Assembly: GCF_008801815.1 (NCBI RefSeq)
Contig: NZ_VZOX01000014.1
Reading direction: 5' to 3' (one strand)
Length of the DNA: 64,000 nt
Source: Edwardsiella anguillarum
GTDB taxonomy: Bacteria; Pseudomonadota; Gammaproteobacteria; Enterobacterales; Enterobacteriaceae
Each line of letters begins with the position of its first letter. Position 1 is the first letter of the stretch. Below are positions 28,277 through 37,133 of the stretch, in pieces. Both the position numbers and the translations under genes were made by a program. The notes under the pieces are model-generated. The model made no database searches, had not been told where the DNA came from, and saw only the letters and a program-made list of their open reading frames with translations.

Positions 28277-28995
28277 CCGTTATTGGGATCGGCCCCGGCT
28301 CACAGGCCATGATGACGATGGAGGCCGTAGAGGCGCTGCAGGCGGCAGAGATCATCGTCGGCTACAAAACCTATACCCACCTGGTGAAAGCCTTTACCGG
28401 CGACAAGCAGGTGATCAAGACCGGCATGTGCAAAGAGATCGAACGCTGTCAGACGGCGATTGACCTGGCGCAGGCGGGGCATAACGTCGCCCTGATCAGC
28501 AGCGGCGACGCGGGGATCTATGGCATGGCGGGGCTGGTGCTGGAGCTGGTCAGCCGGCAGGGACTGGGGGTCGAGGTGCGCCTGATCCCCGGGATGACCG
28601 CCAGCATCGCCGCCGCCTCGCTGCTCGGGGCGCCGCTGATGCATGATTTCTGTCATATCAGCCTGAGCGATCTGCTGACCCCTTGGCCGGTCATCGAAAA
28701 GCGCATCGTCGCCGCCGGCGAGGCCGACTTTGTGATCTGTTTCTACAACCCGCGCAGCCGCGGTCGCGAGGGGCATCTGGCGCGCGCCTTTGCGCTGCTG
28801 TCCGCCGTCAAAAGCGCGCAAACCCCGGTGGGGGTGGTGAAGTCCGCCGGGCGTAAAAAGCAGGAGAAGTGGCTGACCACCCTGGGCGGGATGGATTTTG
28901 CGCCGGTGGATATGACCAGCCTGGTGATCGTCGGCAATAAAGCCACCTACGTGCAGGATGGCCTGATGATCACGCCGCGGGGCTACGCGCTGTGA
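28270..28995 (+). CDS. cbiH: Cobalt-precorrin-3B C17-methyltransferase
   Basis: 241 residues. It methylates C-17 and drives ring contraction. Motifs are MLTVIGIGPGSQAMMTMEA, ISSGDAGIYGMAG near residue 76, LIPGMTASIAAASLLGAPL and VICFYNPRSRGREGHL. The start overlaps the cbiG stop. Confidence 0.96.
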   Translation: MLTVIGIGPGSQAMMTMEAVEALQAAEIIVGYKTYTHLVKAFTGDKQVIKTGMCKEIERCQTAIDLAQAGHNVALISSGDAGIYGMAGLVLELVSRQGLGVEVRLIPGMTASIAAASLLGAPLMHDFCHISLSDLLTPWPVIEKRIVAAGEADFVICFYNPRSRGREGHLARAFALLSAVKSAQTPVGVVKSAGRKKQEKWLTTLGGMDFAPVDMTSLVIVGNKATYVQDGLMITPRGYAL

Positions 28996-29786
28996 ACCAG
29001 GGCGAGGTGCTGGTGATCGGCGGTACCAGCGACGCCCGGGCGCTGTGCCAGCAGCTGGATGCGGCACAGGTGGCCTACACCTTGTCGGTGGCGACGCCGA
29101 CCGGCGAGGCGCTCGCCGGCGCGATCCGCGGTCGGGTGCGCTGCGGGCGCATGACGCAGGCAGAGATGGTCGCCTGGCTTGTCGCGCACCGGACCCGCTG
29201 GGTAATCGACGCGTCGCATCCCTATGCCGAGCTGGTCAGCCGCAGCATCACGCAGGCCTGTCAAACGGCGGGGGTGCTGCTCAGCCGCTATCAGCGCCCG
29301 GAGCAGCTCGGCGATCTGACCCATCCGCTGCTCCACCGCGTCGCCGGTATTGAGGCGGCCAGCGCGCTTGCGCGGCGCTTTGGCGAGCGGGTATTGCTAA
29401 CCACCGGCAGCAAGGATTTGGCGCGCTGGCGCGCGGCGCTGCCGGAGAAAACGCTGCTGGTGCGCGTGCTGCCGCTGGCGGAGGTGATGGCGCAGTGCGC
29501 CGAGCTCGGCTTTGGCGTCGGGCAGATCTTCGCGCTGTGCGGCCCCTTTAGCGCGGCGTTTAACGCGGCGTTTTATCGCCACTGTCGGGCTGACGTGGTG
29601 ATAACCAAAGCCTCCGGCGCCGAGGGCGGCTATCAGGAAAAGGTGCAGCCCTGTCTGGATGCCGGTATTCCCTGCATCGTTATTACACGTCCGGCGCCGC
29701 TGGTGACGGGCGCGGAGTTACTGGAGAGTCTGGCCGACTTTCAACGGCGTCTGGCGCGCTGGCTGGCCACGGCTCAAGGAGAATGA
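28992..29786 (+). CDS. cbiJ: Cobalt-precorrin-6A reductase
   Basis: 264 residues, reducing precorrin-6A with NAD(P)H. GTG start at 28992 overlapping the cbiH stop. It begins MNQGEVLVIGGTSDARALC with a dinucleotide-binding loop. WVIDASHPYAELVS, LLTTGSKDLARW and ITKASGAEGGYQEKV are typical of the family. Confidence 0.94.
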   Translation: MNQGEVLVIGGTSDARALCQQLDAAQVAYTLSVATPTGEALAGAIRGRVRCGRMTQAEMVAWLVAHRTRWVIDASHPYAELVSRSITQACQTAGVLLSRYQRPEQLGDLTHPLLHRVAGIEAASALARRFGERVLLTTGSKDLARWRAALPEKTLLVRVLPLAEVMAQCAELGFGVGQIFALCGPFSAAFNAAFYRHCRADVVITKASGAEGGYQEKVQPCLDAGIPCIVITRPAPLVTGAELLESLADFQRRLARWLATAQGE

Positions 29787-29787
29787 G

Positions 29788-30582
29788 ATGAAAAAGGCGC
29801 TTCTGGTGGTCAGCTTTGGCACCAGCTATCGCGAGACCGGCGAGAAGAATATCGCGGCCTGCGAACGTGAGCTGGCGGGCCACTGCCCCGATCGCGATCT
29901 GTTCCGGGCATTTACCTCCGGGATGATCATCCGCAAGCTCAGGCAGCGCGACGGCATTGAGATCGACACGCCGCTGCAGGCGCTGCAGCGGCTTGCGGAG
30001 CAGGGATATCAGGATGTTGCGGTTCAGTCGCTGCACATTATTAACGGCGATGAGTATGAGAAGGTGGTGCGCGAGGTGCAGAGCATGCGTCCGCTGTTCT
30101 CCCGCCTGACGCTGGGGGCACCGCTGCTGAGCAGCCATGATGACTACGAACTGCTGATGCGGGCGCTGCGGCAGCAGATGCCGCCGCTCGGGCCGCAGGA
30201 GAGGGTGGTGTTTATGGGGCACGGCGCGACGCACCACGCCTTTGCGGCCTATGCCTGTCTCGATCACATGATGCGGGCGCAGGGCTTTCCGGCCTGCGTG
30301 GGTGCGGTGGAGAGCTATCCGCAGGTCGAGATTCTGATCGAGAGCCTCGGCCGGGAGGGGGTCAGCGCGGTGCATCTGATGCCGCTGATGCTGGTGGCCG
30401 GGGATCATGCGATCAATGACATGGCCTCCGAGGAGGCGGACTCCTGGCGAACGCTGTTCAACGCCGCCGGGATCCCGGCGACGCCGTGGCTGAACGGCCT
30501 GGGCGAGAATCCGGCCGTGCGGGCGATGTTCGTGGCGCACCTGCAGCAGGCGCTGCGCGGCGCCATGGAGGCGGCGGCATGA
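29788..30582 (+). CDS. cbiK: Anaerobic cobaltochelatase CbiK
   Basis: 264 residues. It inserts cobalt into sirohydrochlorin without ATP. It begins MKKALLVVSFGTSYRETGEKN. The metal-binding histidine lies in VVFMGHGATHHAFA near residue 145, and HLMPLMLVAGDHAINDMA near 200 supplies another. There is no signal peptide, so it is cytoplasmic. A strong AGGAG lies before the ATG. Confidence 0.96.
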   Translation: MKKALLVVSFGTSYRETGEKNIAACERELAGHCPDRDLFRAFTSGMIIRKLRQRDGIEIDTPLQALQRLAEQGYQDVAVQSLHIINGDEYEKVVREVQSMRPLFSRLTLGAPLLSSHDDYELLMRALRQQMPPLGPQERVVFMGHGATHHAFAAYACLDHMMRAQGFPACVGAVESYPQVEILIESLGREGVSAVHLMPLMLVAGDHAINDMASEEADSWRTLFNAAGIPATPWLNGLGENPAVRAMFVAHLQQALRGAMEAAA

Positions 30583-31310
30583 GCGGCACACTCTACGCCC
30601 TGAGCACGGGGCCGGGCGCCGCCGATCTGATCACCGTCCGCGCCGCGCGGATCCTCGGCTCGCTGGATATCCTCTACGCCCCGGCGGGACGCAAAGGCGG
30701 CGACAGCCTGGCGCTCTCCATCGTCCGCGACTATGTCGGCCCGCAGACGGAGGTGCGCTGCTGCCACTTTCCCATGAGCGGTGACGACGCGGAAAAGGAG
30801 GCGGTCTGGGATGCGGTCGCGGCGGCGCTGGCGGGCGCGGTGAAGGCCGGCAAGCGGGTTGGATTTATCACGCTCGGCGACGCCATGCTGTTCAGCACCT
30901 GGGTCTTCCTGCTCCAGCGTCTCGGCAACCCCGACTGGCTGGAGATCGTTCCGGGCGTGACCTCGTTTGCCGCCATCGCCGCGCGCGCCGGGACGCCCCT
31001 GGCGATGGAGCAGCAGTCGCTGGCGGTGATGGCGTGCACCGCGCCGGAGGCGGAGATCGCGCAGGCGCTCTTGCACCATGACACGCTGGTGCTGATGAAG
31101 GTCTATGGCCGGTTTGCGCGGATTAAGGCGCTGCTGGCGCAGGCCGGGCTGCTGGAGTGCGCGCTGATGATGTCCGACGCCACGCTGCCCGGCGAGCGGT
31201 GCTGGCGGCACCTGAATGAGGTCGACGATGGGCAGGCGCTGCCCTATTTTTCGACCATTTTAGTCAATAAACGCTGGGGGGATCGCGATGGCGCACGAAC
31301 ACCAGCTTAA
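30579..31310 (+). CDS. cbiL: Cobalt-factor-2 C20-methyltransferase
   Basis: 243 residues. It methylates C-20, the first methyl addition after cobalt insertion. The ATG overlapping the cbiK stop gives MSGTLYALSTGPGAADLIT. Motifs are GFITLGDAMLFSTWVFLLQRL and VPGVTSFAAIAARAGTPLAM. The next intact gene is cbiP; the usual cbiMNQO block between them is gone. Confidence 0.95.
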   Translation: MSGTLYALSTGPGAADLITVRAARILGSLDILYAPAGRKGGDSLALSIVRDYVGPQTEVRCCHFPMSGDDAEKEAVWDAVAAALAGAVKAGKRVGFITLGDAMLFSTWVFLLQRLGNPDWLEIVPGVTSFAAIAARAGTPLAMEQQSLAVMACTAPEAEIAQALLHHDTLVLMKVYGRFARIKALLAQAGLLECALMMSDATLPGERCWRHLNEVDDGQALPYFSTILVNKRWGDRDGARTPA

Positions 31311-31392
31311 GCGGCGGTCATTCAGTGGTCTGGCGGCGCAGCAGGCGTTTGCGATGCGCATCATGGAGGGGGGCTGCCGGTGGATTGGCTGA
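31288..31392 (+). pseudogene. cbiM: cbiM remnant (cobalt ECF transporter substrate subunit)
   Basis: A 34-codon frame reading MAHEHQLKRRSFSGLAA then QQAFAMRIMEG before losing homology and stopping. It aligns with the signal-peptide start of Salmonella CbiM (SFSGLAA ... QQAFAMHIMEG) with a gap of about 9 residues in the hydrophobic core. Everything after residue 28 is missing. It overlaps the end of cbiL, as the intact gene would. Confidence 0.88.
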
Positions 31393-31434
31393 CCGACTTG
31401 GTGACCCCGGCACAGCCGAGGCTGGCCTTTCCGG

Positions 31435-31704
31435 CTCGCGGCGCAGGGGAACCCTGTGGCGATCTCCAGCCATGACATCGATCTGATCGACGGCGTCAGC
31501 GATACCGTCCATGTGCTGCGCCAGGGCGAGGCGCTGGCGCCGGGCGAGGTCTTCGCCCGCGCCGATCGGATGAGGGAGGCCGGGCTGATGCAGCCCCGGC
31601 GGGTGAAGCGGCACACGCAGCTGGCGCTGCCGCGGTGTAAGCGTGAAGATACGTTTTTCCGACGTATGCGACACAACGCAATAGCAATAAAGGAGGCCCG
31701 ATGA
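31435..31704 (+). pseudogene. cbiO: cbiO remnant (cobalt ECF transporter ATPase C-terminus)
   Basis: About 90 codons matching the C-terminal end of CbiO: LAAQGNPVAISSHDIDLID (H-loop histidine region), then VLRQGEALAPGEVFARADRM and AIKEAR before the stop. Walker A, the signature motif and Walker B are absent. Its stop overlaps the cbiP start (ATGA), so the old operon junction survives. No trace of cbiN or cbiQ is seen. Confidence 0.88.
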
Positions 31705-33230
31705 CGCAGGCGATGGCGATTATGCTGCAGGGGACCGCCTCTGACGTAGGCAAAAGCGTACTGGTGGCGGGGCTGTGCCGCATTTTTTATCAGGACGGTC
31801 TGCGCACGGCACCCTTTAAGTCACAGAATATGGCGCTGAATTCCGGCATCACGCCGGATGGCAAAGAGATGGGGCGCGCGCAGATTTTTCAGGCGCAGGC
31901 GGCGGGCATCGCGCCGGACGTGCGGATGAACCCGGTGTTGCTCAAGCCGACCAGCGACCGCAAAGCGCAGGTGGTGCTGATGGGGGAGGTGGCGGCCGAC
32001 ATGGACGCCGTCAGCTACCACCAGTACAAGCCGCGTCTGCGCGAGCGCATTCTGGCGGTCTACCGGAGCCTGGCGCAGCAGTATGAGGCGCTGGTGCTGG
32101 AGGGGGCCGGCAGTCCGGCGGAGATAAACCTGCGCGATCGCGATATCGTCAACATGGGGATGGCCGAGATGGCACGCTGCCCGGTGATCCTGGTGGCGGA
32201 TATCGACAAAGGGGGCGTCTTCGCCTCTATCTATGGCACGCTGGCGCTGCTGCGCCAGGACGAACGGACCCGGGTGAAAGGGGTGATTATCAATAAGTTT
32301 CGCGGCGATGTGGCGCTGCTGCGCTCCGGCATTGAACAGATTGAGGCGCTGACGGGGGTGCCGGTGCTGGGCGTGATGCCGTGGCTCGATGTGGATCTCG
32401 ACGACGAGGATGGCGTCGCGCTGCAGAAAGGCAAATACCGGCAGACGGCGCCGCGCGATATCGATATCGCCGTGGTGCAGCTGCCGCATATCTCGAACTT
32501 TACCGACGTTAACGCCCTGGCGGCGCAGCCGGATGTTCGGGTGCGCTATGTCAGCCACCCGCAGGCGCTGGCCGGCGCCGATCTGGTGATTTTGCCGGGC
32601 AGTAAAAATACGCTGGGCGATCTGGGCTGGCTGCGTGAAAGCGGCATGGCCGCTGCGCTGCTGCAGGCCCATCGCCAGCGCGTGCCGGTGATGGGGATTT
32701 GCGGCGGCTACCAGATGCTGGGCCGCACCATTATCGACGAGGTGGAATCGGGGCTGGGGACGCAGCCGGGCCTCGGCCTGCTGAATATCGTCACCCGCTT
32801 CGCGCCGCGGAAAACCACCGCGCAGCGCGTGGCACAGGTGACGATGACGCCGCCGGCGTGGCTGCACGCCGCCGCCGGCGCCGCGGTGAAAGGCTATGAG
32901 ATCCACATGGGGGAAACGCAGCGGGCGGCCGACTGCCGTCCGGCGCTGTTTATCGAGCGAGACGGCGAGCGGGTGGCGGATGGCGCCATCAGCGACGATG
33001 GGCTGGTGATCGGCACCTACCTGCATGGACTGTTCGACAGCGACGCCTTTACGCACGCCGTACTGGACAGCCTGCGTCATCGCAAGGGGCTGGCGCCGCT
33101 GGAAAGGACGCTGGACTATGCGGCCTACAAAGCCCAACAGATCGATCTTCTGGCCTGTGCAATGAGAGAGCATATTGATATTAAAGAAATTTATAAAATA
33201 ATGCGCGAGCATCGGGAGGCGGAGGCATGA
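31701..33230 (+). CDS. cbiP: Cobyric acid synthase
   Basis: 509 residues. It amidates the b, d, e and g side chains of adenosylcobyrinate diamide. The P-loop-like start is MLQGTASDVGKSVLVAGLCR, and PFKSQNMALNSG and VEGAGSPAEINL-type motifs follow (here LEGAGSPAEINL). The amidotransferase nucleophile lies in GICGGYQMLGR near residue 333. An AAAGGAGG ribosome site lies before the ATG, inside the cbiO remnant. Confidence 0.96.
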   Translation: MTQAMAIMLQGTASDVGKSVLVAGLCRIFYQDGLRTAPFKSQNMALNSGITPDGKEMGRAQIFQAQAAGIAPDVRMNPVLLKPTSDRKAQVVLMGEVAADMDAVSYHQYKPRLRERILAVYRSLAQQYEALVLEGAGSPAEINLRDRDIVNMGMAEMARCPVILVADIDKGGVFASIYGTLALLRQDERTRVKGVIINKFRGDVALLRSGIEQIEALTGVPVLGVMPWLDVDLDDEDGVALQKGKYRQTAPRDIDIAVVQLPHISNFTDVNALAAQPDVRVRYVSHPQALAGADLVILPGSKNTLGDLGWLRESGMAAALLQAHRQRVPVMGICGGYQMLGRTIIDEVESGLGTQPGLGLLNIVTRFAPRKTTAQRVAQVTMTPPAWLHAAAGAAVKGYEIHMGETQRAADCRPALFIERDGERVADGAISDDGLVIGTYLHGLFDSDAFTHAVLDSLRHRKGLAPLERTLDYAAYKAQQIDLLACAMREHIDIKEIYKIMREHREAEA

Positions 33231-33778
33231 TTTTGGTTACCGGAGGGGCGCGCAGCGGAAAGAGCGCGCACGTCGAGCGGCTGGCGGCTCAGCGCTGCGC
33301 GCGCATTCTGTATATTGCGACCTCCACCGTCACCGATGACGAGATGGCTGCGCGCATCGAGAAGCACCGCGCACAGCGGCCGGCGCACTGGCGCACCTGG
33401 GAGGGGTACCGCGATCTGGGCGAGGTGATTCGTCACCGGGTGCGGCCCGGCGAGGGGGTGGTGCTGGAGTGCATCACCACCATGCTGGCCAACCTGCTCT
33501 ATGAGGCCAGCGGCGGCGCATCGCCGGAGACCCTGGACTTCCCTGCGCTTGAGGCGGTGCTGCAGCGGCAGGTGGACGATCTGATCGCGGCGTGCCGGCA
33601 GTCGGCGGCGCCGGTGTATATCGTGACCAATGAGCTGGGCATGAGTATCACCCCGGAGAACCGACTGGCGCGCCACTTTGTCGATATCGCCGGCCGGGCG
33701 AACCAACGGCTGGCGCAGGCGGCGCAGGAGGTGTGGCTGGTGGTGTCCGGGATCGGCATGCAGATTAAAGCGGGATAG
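33227..33778 (+). CDS. cobU: Adenosylcobinamide kinase / guanylyltransferase
   Basis: 183 residues. It phosphorylates and guanylylates adenosylcobinamide in the nucleotide-loop branch. The P-loop is VTGGARSGKSAHVERLA at residues 4-20; the guanylylated His is in the region IEKHRAQRPAHW near residue 45; EVWLVVSGIGMQIK closes the protein. The start overlaps cbiP. In Salmonella cobS and cobT follow; here neither is intact. Confidence 0.96.
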   Translation: MILVTGGARSGKSAHVERLAAQRCARILYIATSTVTDDEMAARIEKHRAQRPAHWRTWEGYRDLGEVIRHRVRPGEGVVLECITTMLANLLYEASGGASPETLDFPALEAVLQRQVDDLIAACRQSAAPVYIVTNELGMSITPENRLARHFVDIAGRANQRLAQAAQEVWLVVSGIGMQIKAG

Positions 33779-33881
33779 GGCCGCTCGTGGACAGCGTGGG
33801 CGCGGTGGAGAGACTCAGGGGGCAGGCGCTGTGGGATGGCGCGTGTGTAGGCGTTGACGGCGGCCATCAAACCGCTGAACA

Positions 33882-33953
33882 CGCAAAAAGGGAGCGGCCG
33901 CCCGGCATATCGACGGGCTGGTGAGGCCGAGCAACAGCCTAGGTCGTCTGGCG
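33882..33953 (+). pseudogene. cobT: cobT N-terminal scrap
   Basis: About 24 codons after cobU read RKKGAAARHIDGLVRPSNSLGRLA. This matches the N-terminal region of CobT (HIDGLLKPPGSLGRLE in Salmonella). An in-frame stop lies just upstream, and homology ends at the neighbouring pliG gene. The match is short but lies exactly where the cobUST order predicts. No cobS remnant is recognisable in 33779-33880. Confidence 0.72.
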
Positions 33954-33961
33954 CGTGGGGA

Positions 33962-34366
33962 TCAGGGGGCTATCTGCAGCGTGAAGCGGTACGGCTTCAC
34001 CTCTTTGCGCCGGGCCTCCGCGCGGCTTTGCAGTATCCGAAGCTCATACTTTCCGCTGGCGGGCAGGGTATAGCGCCCCTGGCTATCCAGCGCCGATGAG
34101 TATTTCCCCAAGTCGATCGCATCGTCGATCCCCGGGCCGAATAAAACCGCCGCGACCGTCTCTTTGGGCAGGGTGAGGCGCAGGCGCTGATCCCGGCTGG
34201 CCCGGAAGAAATAGGTGTCGTAATCGTACCCCCTGATGGTGCCGGAGTAGCGTGCGCTGTCATGCCCCTTGGGGAAGACGACGTCGATCTGCCTGCCGGC
34301 GGCGGTGGCGCTCGCGCTGAGCGCGGACAGCAGTAGGGCGATTGACGCGATGGCCGACCATGTCAT
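33962..34366 (-). CDS. pliG: Periplasmic inhibitor of g-type lysozyme
   Basis: 134 residues with a Sec signal peptide (MTWSAIASIALLLSALSASATAAG). The mature part matches E. coli PliG (YcgK) closely: KGHDSARYSGTIRGYDYDTYFF, VLFGPGIDDAIDLGKYSSALDS and LPASGKYELRILQSRAEARR. PliG blocks goose-type lysozymes, such as those of birds and fish, in the periplasm. It is transcribed towards the cob locus and its 3' end sits on the cobT scrap. Confidence 0.9.
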   Translation of the reverse strand: MTWSAIASIALLLSALSASATAAGRQIDVVFPKGHDSARYSGTIRGYDYDTYFFRASRDQRLRLTLPKETVAAVLFGPGIDDAIDLGKYSSALDSQGRYTLPASGKYELRILQSRAEARRKEVKPYRFTLQIAP

Positions 34367-34527
34367 GTTGATGTATCTCCTGATGCCGGTTAAGGCGTTG
34401 ATTCTAACCTAGGATCGGCGCGGCGCTTAATCGGATTTCTCTTGCAATTCACGGCGTCGATGCCCCTGGGCGCGGCGTCCCATGAGCGGCAGAGCGCCCC
34501 CGCCCGCGCGGCTTCGGCCCGGTGGGC

Positions 34528-35445
34528 TCAGGATTGAATCCGCTGCCGCCACTGTTCCCCGAAGCGCCGGTCGAAGCTGGCCGGAAAGAAGCGCATCCGT
34601 CCGGCGCAGGGCGTAAAGGTGAACTCGCTGAAGTAAATATCATCGCCGACCAGGAACCAGTCCATCCGGCAATAATCGAAGTCGGCGCTGAGCTGGCGTG
34701 AGAGGGTCAGCATCGCATCGAGCCTGGCGGGCCTGCGGATGCGCTCATCGAGATTGTTGGGGTAGCGTGTCCCGATATAGCCGACAGCCACCTCCTGGCG
34801 TTGCCACTCCTGATCATAGATATTGACGGACTCCTCGCCGCGGGCGTCGGTAAAATCCACCTCGATAAATTTAGGCTGGCCCGCGAAGCAATGTACCCGC
34901 AATAGCTCCGGCGTAATATCCCGGTCAGCGCCGCCGAATACATCCAGGTACTGTTCACAGATGATTCTCGGAACTATATTTTTATAGTGTCTCTCGCGGG
35001 TAGTTACATACATGTTTCGAGATAAATAAAAGCTTATTTTTTCGCGCGCGCTGGCGATGTCAAATTTATCCTTGTCGGTACAAATAATGGCGCTGGCGCT
35101 ATCGTGGGAGCACTTGATAACGAATTTCTGCGGCAGCGCAGCAAAGTCTATCTGATCGAAGGAGGAATAAATTCCTAGCGTTGGTACCACATATTTCTCG
35201 CCGATCTGTTGGGTGATAAATGCCCGGGCGCTGACCTTGTCCGCCAGCGCGGTAAAGCGCTGGTTGCGATCAAACAGCATGCGGAATATGATCTTTTCAT
35301 TAAACGTCTGCGGCGGTGAGAGCTGAATTTCGCGGCCGAAGTCATATTGGAAACGCTTGGCTTTAAATCGTTTATCGCTGAGCAGCAGGGTACGTAGTAT
35401 CTTTAATCGATACTCCACCCTTTTGAATAGCCATTTAGCCTTCAT
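34528..35445 (-). CDS. TupA-like ATP-grasp protein
   Basis: 305 residues with features of the TupA-like ATP-grasp family: SPPQTFNEKIIFRMLFDRN near residue 43, DKVSARAFITQQIGEKYVVPTLG, KFVIKCSHDSASAIIC (nucleotide lysine) near 106, and RMDWFLVGDDIYFSEFTFTPCAG near 270. Such proteins often sit in surface-polysaccharide loci and are thought to add an amino acid or similar group to a polymer. Here it stands alone, in AT-richer DNA than its neighbours and with an AT-rich upstream region, which hints at transfer. Substrate unknown. Confidence 0.8.
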   Translation of the reverse strand: MKAKWLFKRVEYRLKILRTLLLSDKRFKAKRFQYDFGREIQLSPPQTFNEKIIFRMLFDRNQRFTALADKVSARAFITQQIGEKYVVPTLGIYSSFDQIDFAALPQKFVIKCSHDSASAIICTDKDKFDIASAREKISFYLSRNMYVTTRERHYKNIVPRIICEQYLDVFGGADRDITPELLRVHCFAGQPKFIEVDFTDARGEESVNIYDQEWQRQEVAVGYIGTRYPNNLDERIRRPARLDAMLTLSRQLSADFDYCRMDWFLVGDDIYFSEFTFTPCAGRMRFFPASFDRRFGEQWRQRIQS

Positions 35446-35781
35446 GGCGGCCTTCCCCTTAAATAAAGCTAATGCTGAATAGTGTTTTTTTTACTGCGCG
35501 CGAGTAATTGTGTTATTTATCTGCCAGGATAAATAATACATAATTTTTTCCGCCAAGAATAAATGCCAGGTAAACGGGATAGGCGTTAATGATAATTTTT
35601 ATTTTGAACTATAACCGGGGTTATTAGCCATCGCGGCAAGGCCGGCCAGATTATTTGGCTGCGGCCTGCGGACGCGGCATAGGGGGAGTGTCACGATGCG
35701 GTGCGCCGGGGTACGGCCGGGAGGCGATACATCCACCGGCCGCGGTGTCGCCGGTGGATGGCCACGCGCCGTTCGCGCAGG
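35446..35781. other. Intergenic region with strong hairpin
   Basis: The part at 35446-35600 is AT-rich and should carry the promoter of the ATP-grasp gene. At 35730-35760 an 11-bp perfect stem (CATCCACCGGC / GCCGGTGGATG, 9-nt loop) lies just beyond the 3' end of the transporter gene and is its likely transcript end. No gene seen. Confidence 0.5.
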
Positions 35782-37083
35782 CTAGGAGAGGGAGAGTACC
35801 AGCATCAGCAGCAGCGCGGCGCAGATGATAACGGCGATCGGCAGCACGATAAGCTGCACAAACAGGCGCCGGCTCTCGGCCGCATCGTTCCCGACGCCGG
35901 CCAGCACCAACGCCCCGCCGCTGGAGAACGGCGAATAGCCGGTAAAGGTGGCGAACGCCGCGATCACCGAGAACAGCAGGGCGGTATGCTCAGTATGGAT
36001 CTTGGCGGCGATGGGGAACATGGTCGGCATCACCGCCCCCATGCTGGAGGCAAACAGCGACATGGCGGAGGAGAGTCCCCCCATGATATACACCACGCCA
36101 TAGCCGCGGCTGTCCTCCCCCTGCACGCCGTTAACCCAATTGGCTATCTGATCAACGGCGCCGCGATCGACTGCCAGGTTGATCAGCATTCCCAGGCCAC
36201 AGATCATGATAATGATCGACCAGGGAATATTTTCCATCGCCTTACGCTCATCGGCCACCTTCAGCAGCAGGCTGGCGACGATGCCGATAAAGGAGAGGAA
36301 GGTTGGGTTCAGCGCCTGGGTCGCCGCTTTGAGCGCCGTCGAGGCCGGCAGCAGCGATGACAGCAGCGCCGGAAGGATGATCAGCAGGAAGACCCCGCAG
36401 ACCAGCCACAGCGTGCGCTTCTGCTCGGCGCTAAACGGCGCCGGCCGCGCCATGTTTTCCACGGCCTGAATCCGGTATCCCTTGAGCAGTACGTAGCTGA
36501 CAGCAAAGATCGCCGTATGGGCCAAGAACATGCTCAGCCCGATGGCGTAGGTATAGTGCAGCGCCAGCGGGGCGGGAATGTTCAGGTTTTCCAGCATCCC
36601 GTTGACCACCCGTCCCCCCAGGGTAAAGGGGTTGAAGCCCCCGGCGCAGGCGCCGCTGTAGACGATCACCGCCGCCAGCATCTTGCTCATCCGGATCTGG
36701 GTAGCAATCAGCATGATCAGCGGCGAGAGAAAGGCAAAGGCGGCATAGTGTCCCGGCCCGATCCCGGAAAACACCACCACGCACAGGTAGAAGATCACCG
36801 GCATCAGCCAGGGAGAGTGGCGGCTCATGTATATCGCATGCTGGGCGCCGCGGTTCAGCGTGCCGTTGGCGATGGCAAAGCCATAAAAATAGGTGATAGA
36901 GAAGAGGATGAAAAAGAGATTTAGCGGCCATAGCGCCAGCTGCTTTCCGCCAGAGAGGCCCGCCATGTTGGCCAGGATAAAGGCGAAAATAATGGCGAAT
37001 ATGCCGATATTTATTTTAATAAAGTAGCCAAGGGCGATGGAGGCGACGATGGCTAGGATGATAAGGGTGTTGATGTCCAGCAT
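35782..37083 (-). CDS. Dicarboxylate transporter, MatC-like (ion transporter superfamily)
   Basis: 433 residues with about 11 hydrophobic helices. The N-terminal region LIILAIVASIALGYFIKINIGIFAI resembles the MatC_N family of dicarboxylate carriers, and GACAGGFNPFTLGGRVVNGML and FATFTGYSPFSSGGALVLAG form two related re-entrant-type loops. It probably imports a dicarboxylate. It is divergent from nothing; it lies downstream of and parallel to the PrpR-like regulator gene and has its own sigma-54 promoter at 37118-37133. That ties it to the catabolic operon at 39299-44451. Confidence 0.78.
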   Translation of the reverse strand: MLDINTLIILAIVASIALGYFIKINIGIFAIIFAFILANMAGLSGGKQLALWPLNLFFILFSITYFYGFAIANGTLNRGAQHAIYMSRHSPWLMPVIFYLCVVVFSGIGPGHYAAFAFLSPLIMLIATQIRMSKMLAAVIVYSGACAGGFNPFTLGGRVVNGMLENLNIPAPLALHYTYAIGLSMFLAHTAIFAVSYVLLKGYRIQAVENMARPAPFSAEQKRTLWLVCGVFLLIILPALLSSLLPASTALKAATQALNPTFLSFIGIVASLLLKVADERKAMENIPWSIIIMICGLGMLINLAVDRGAVDQIANWVNGVQGEDSRGYGVVYIMGGLSSAMSLFASSMGAVMPTMFPIAAKIHTEHTALLFSVIAAFATFTGYSPFSSGGALVLAGVGNDAAESRRLFVQLIVLPIAVIICAALLLMLVLSLS

Positions 37084-37117
37084 GGTGTGTCCTCTTTTTT
37101 ATGATTGATGAGAGAAA

Positions 37118-37133
37118 AGCAAGAGGTGTGCCA
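37118..37133 (-). promoter_or_regulatory. Sigma-54 promoter of the dicarboxylate transporter
   Basis: The minus strand reads TGGCACACCTCTTGCT, an exact match to TGGCAC-N5-TTGCW. Transcription would start near 37107, about 24 nt before the ATG at 37083. The flanking regulator gene encodes a sigma-54 activator. Confidence 0.88.
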
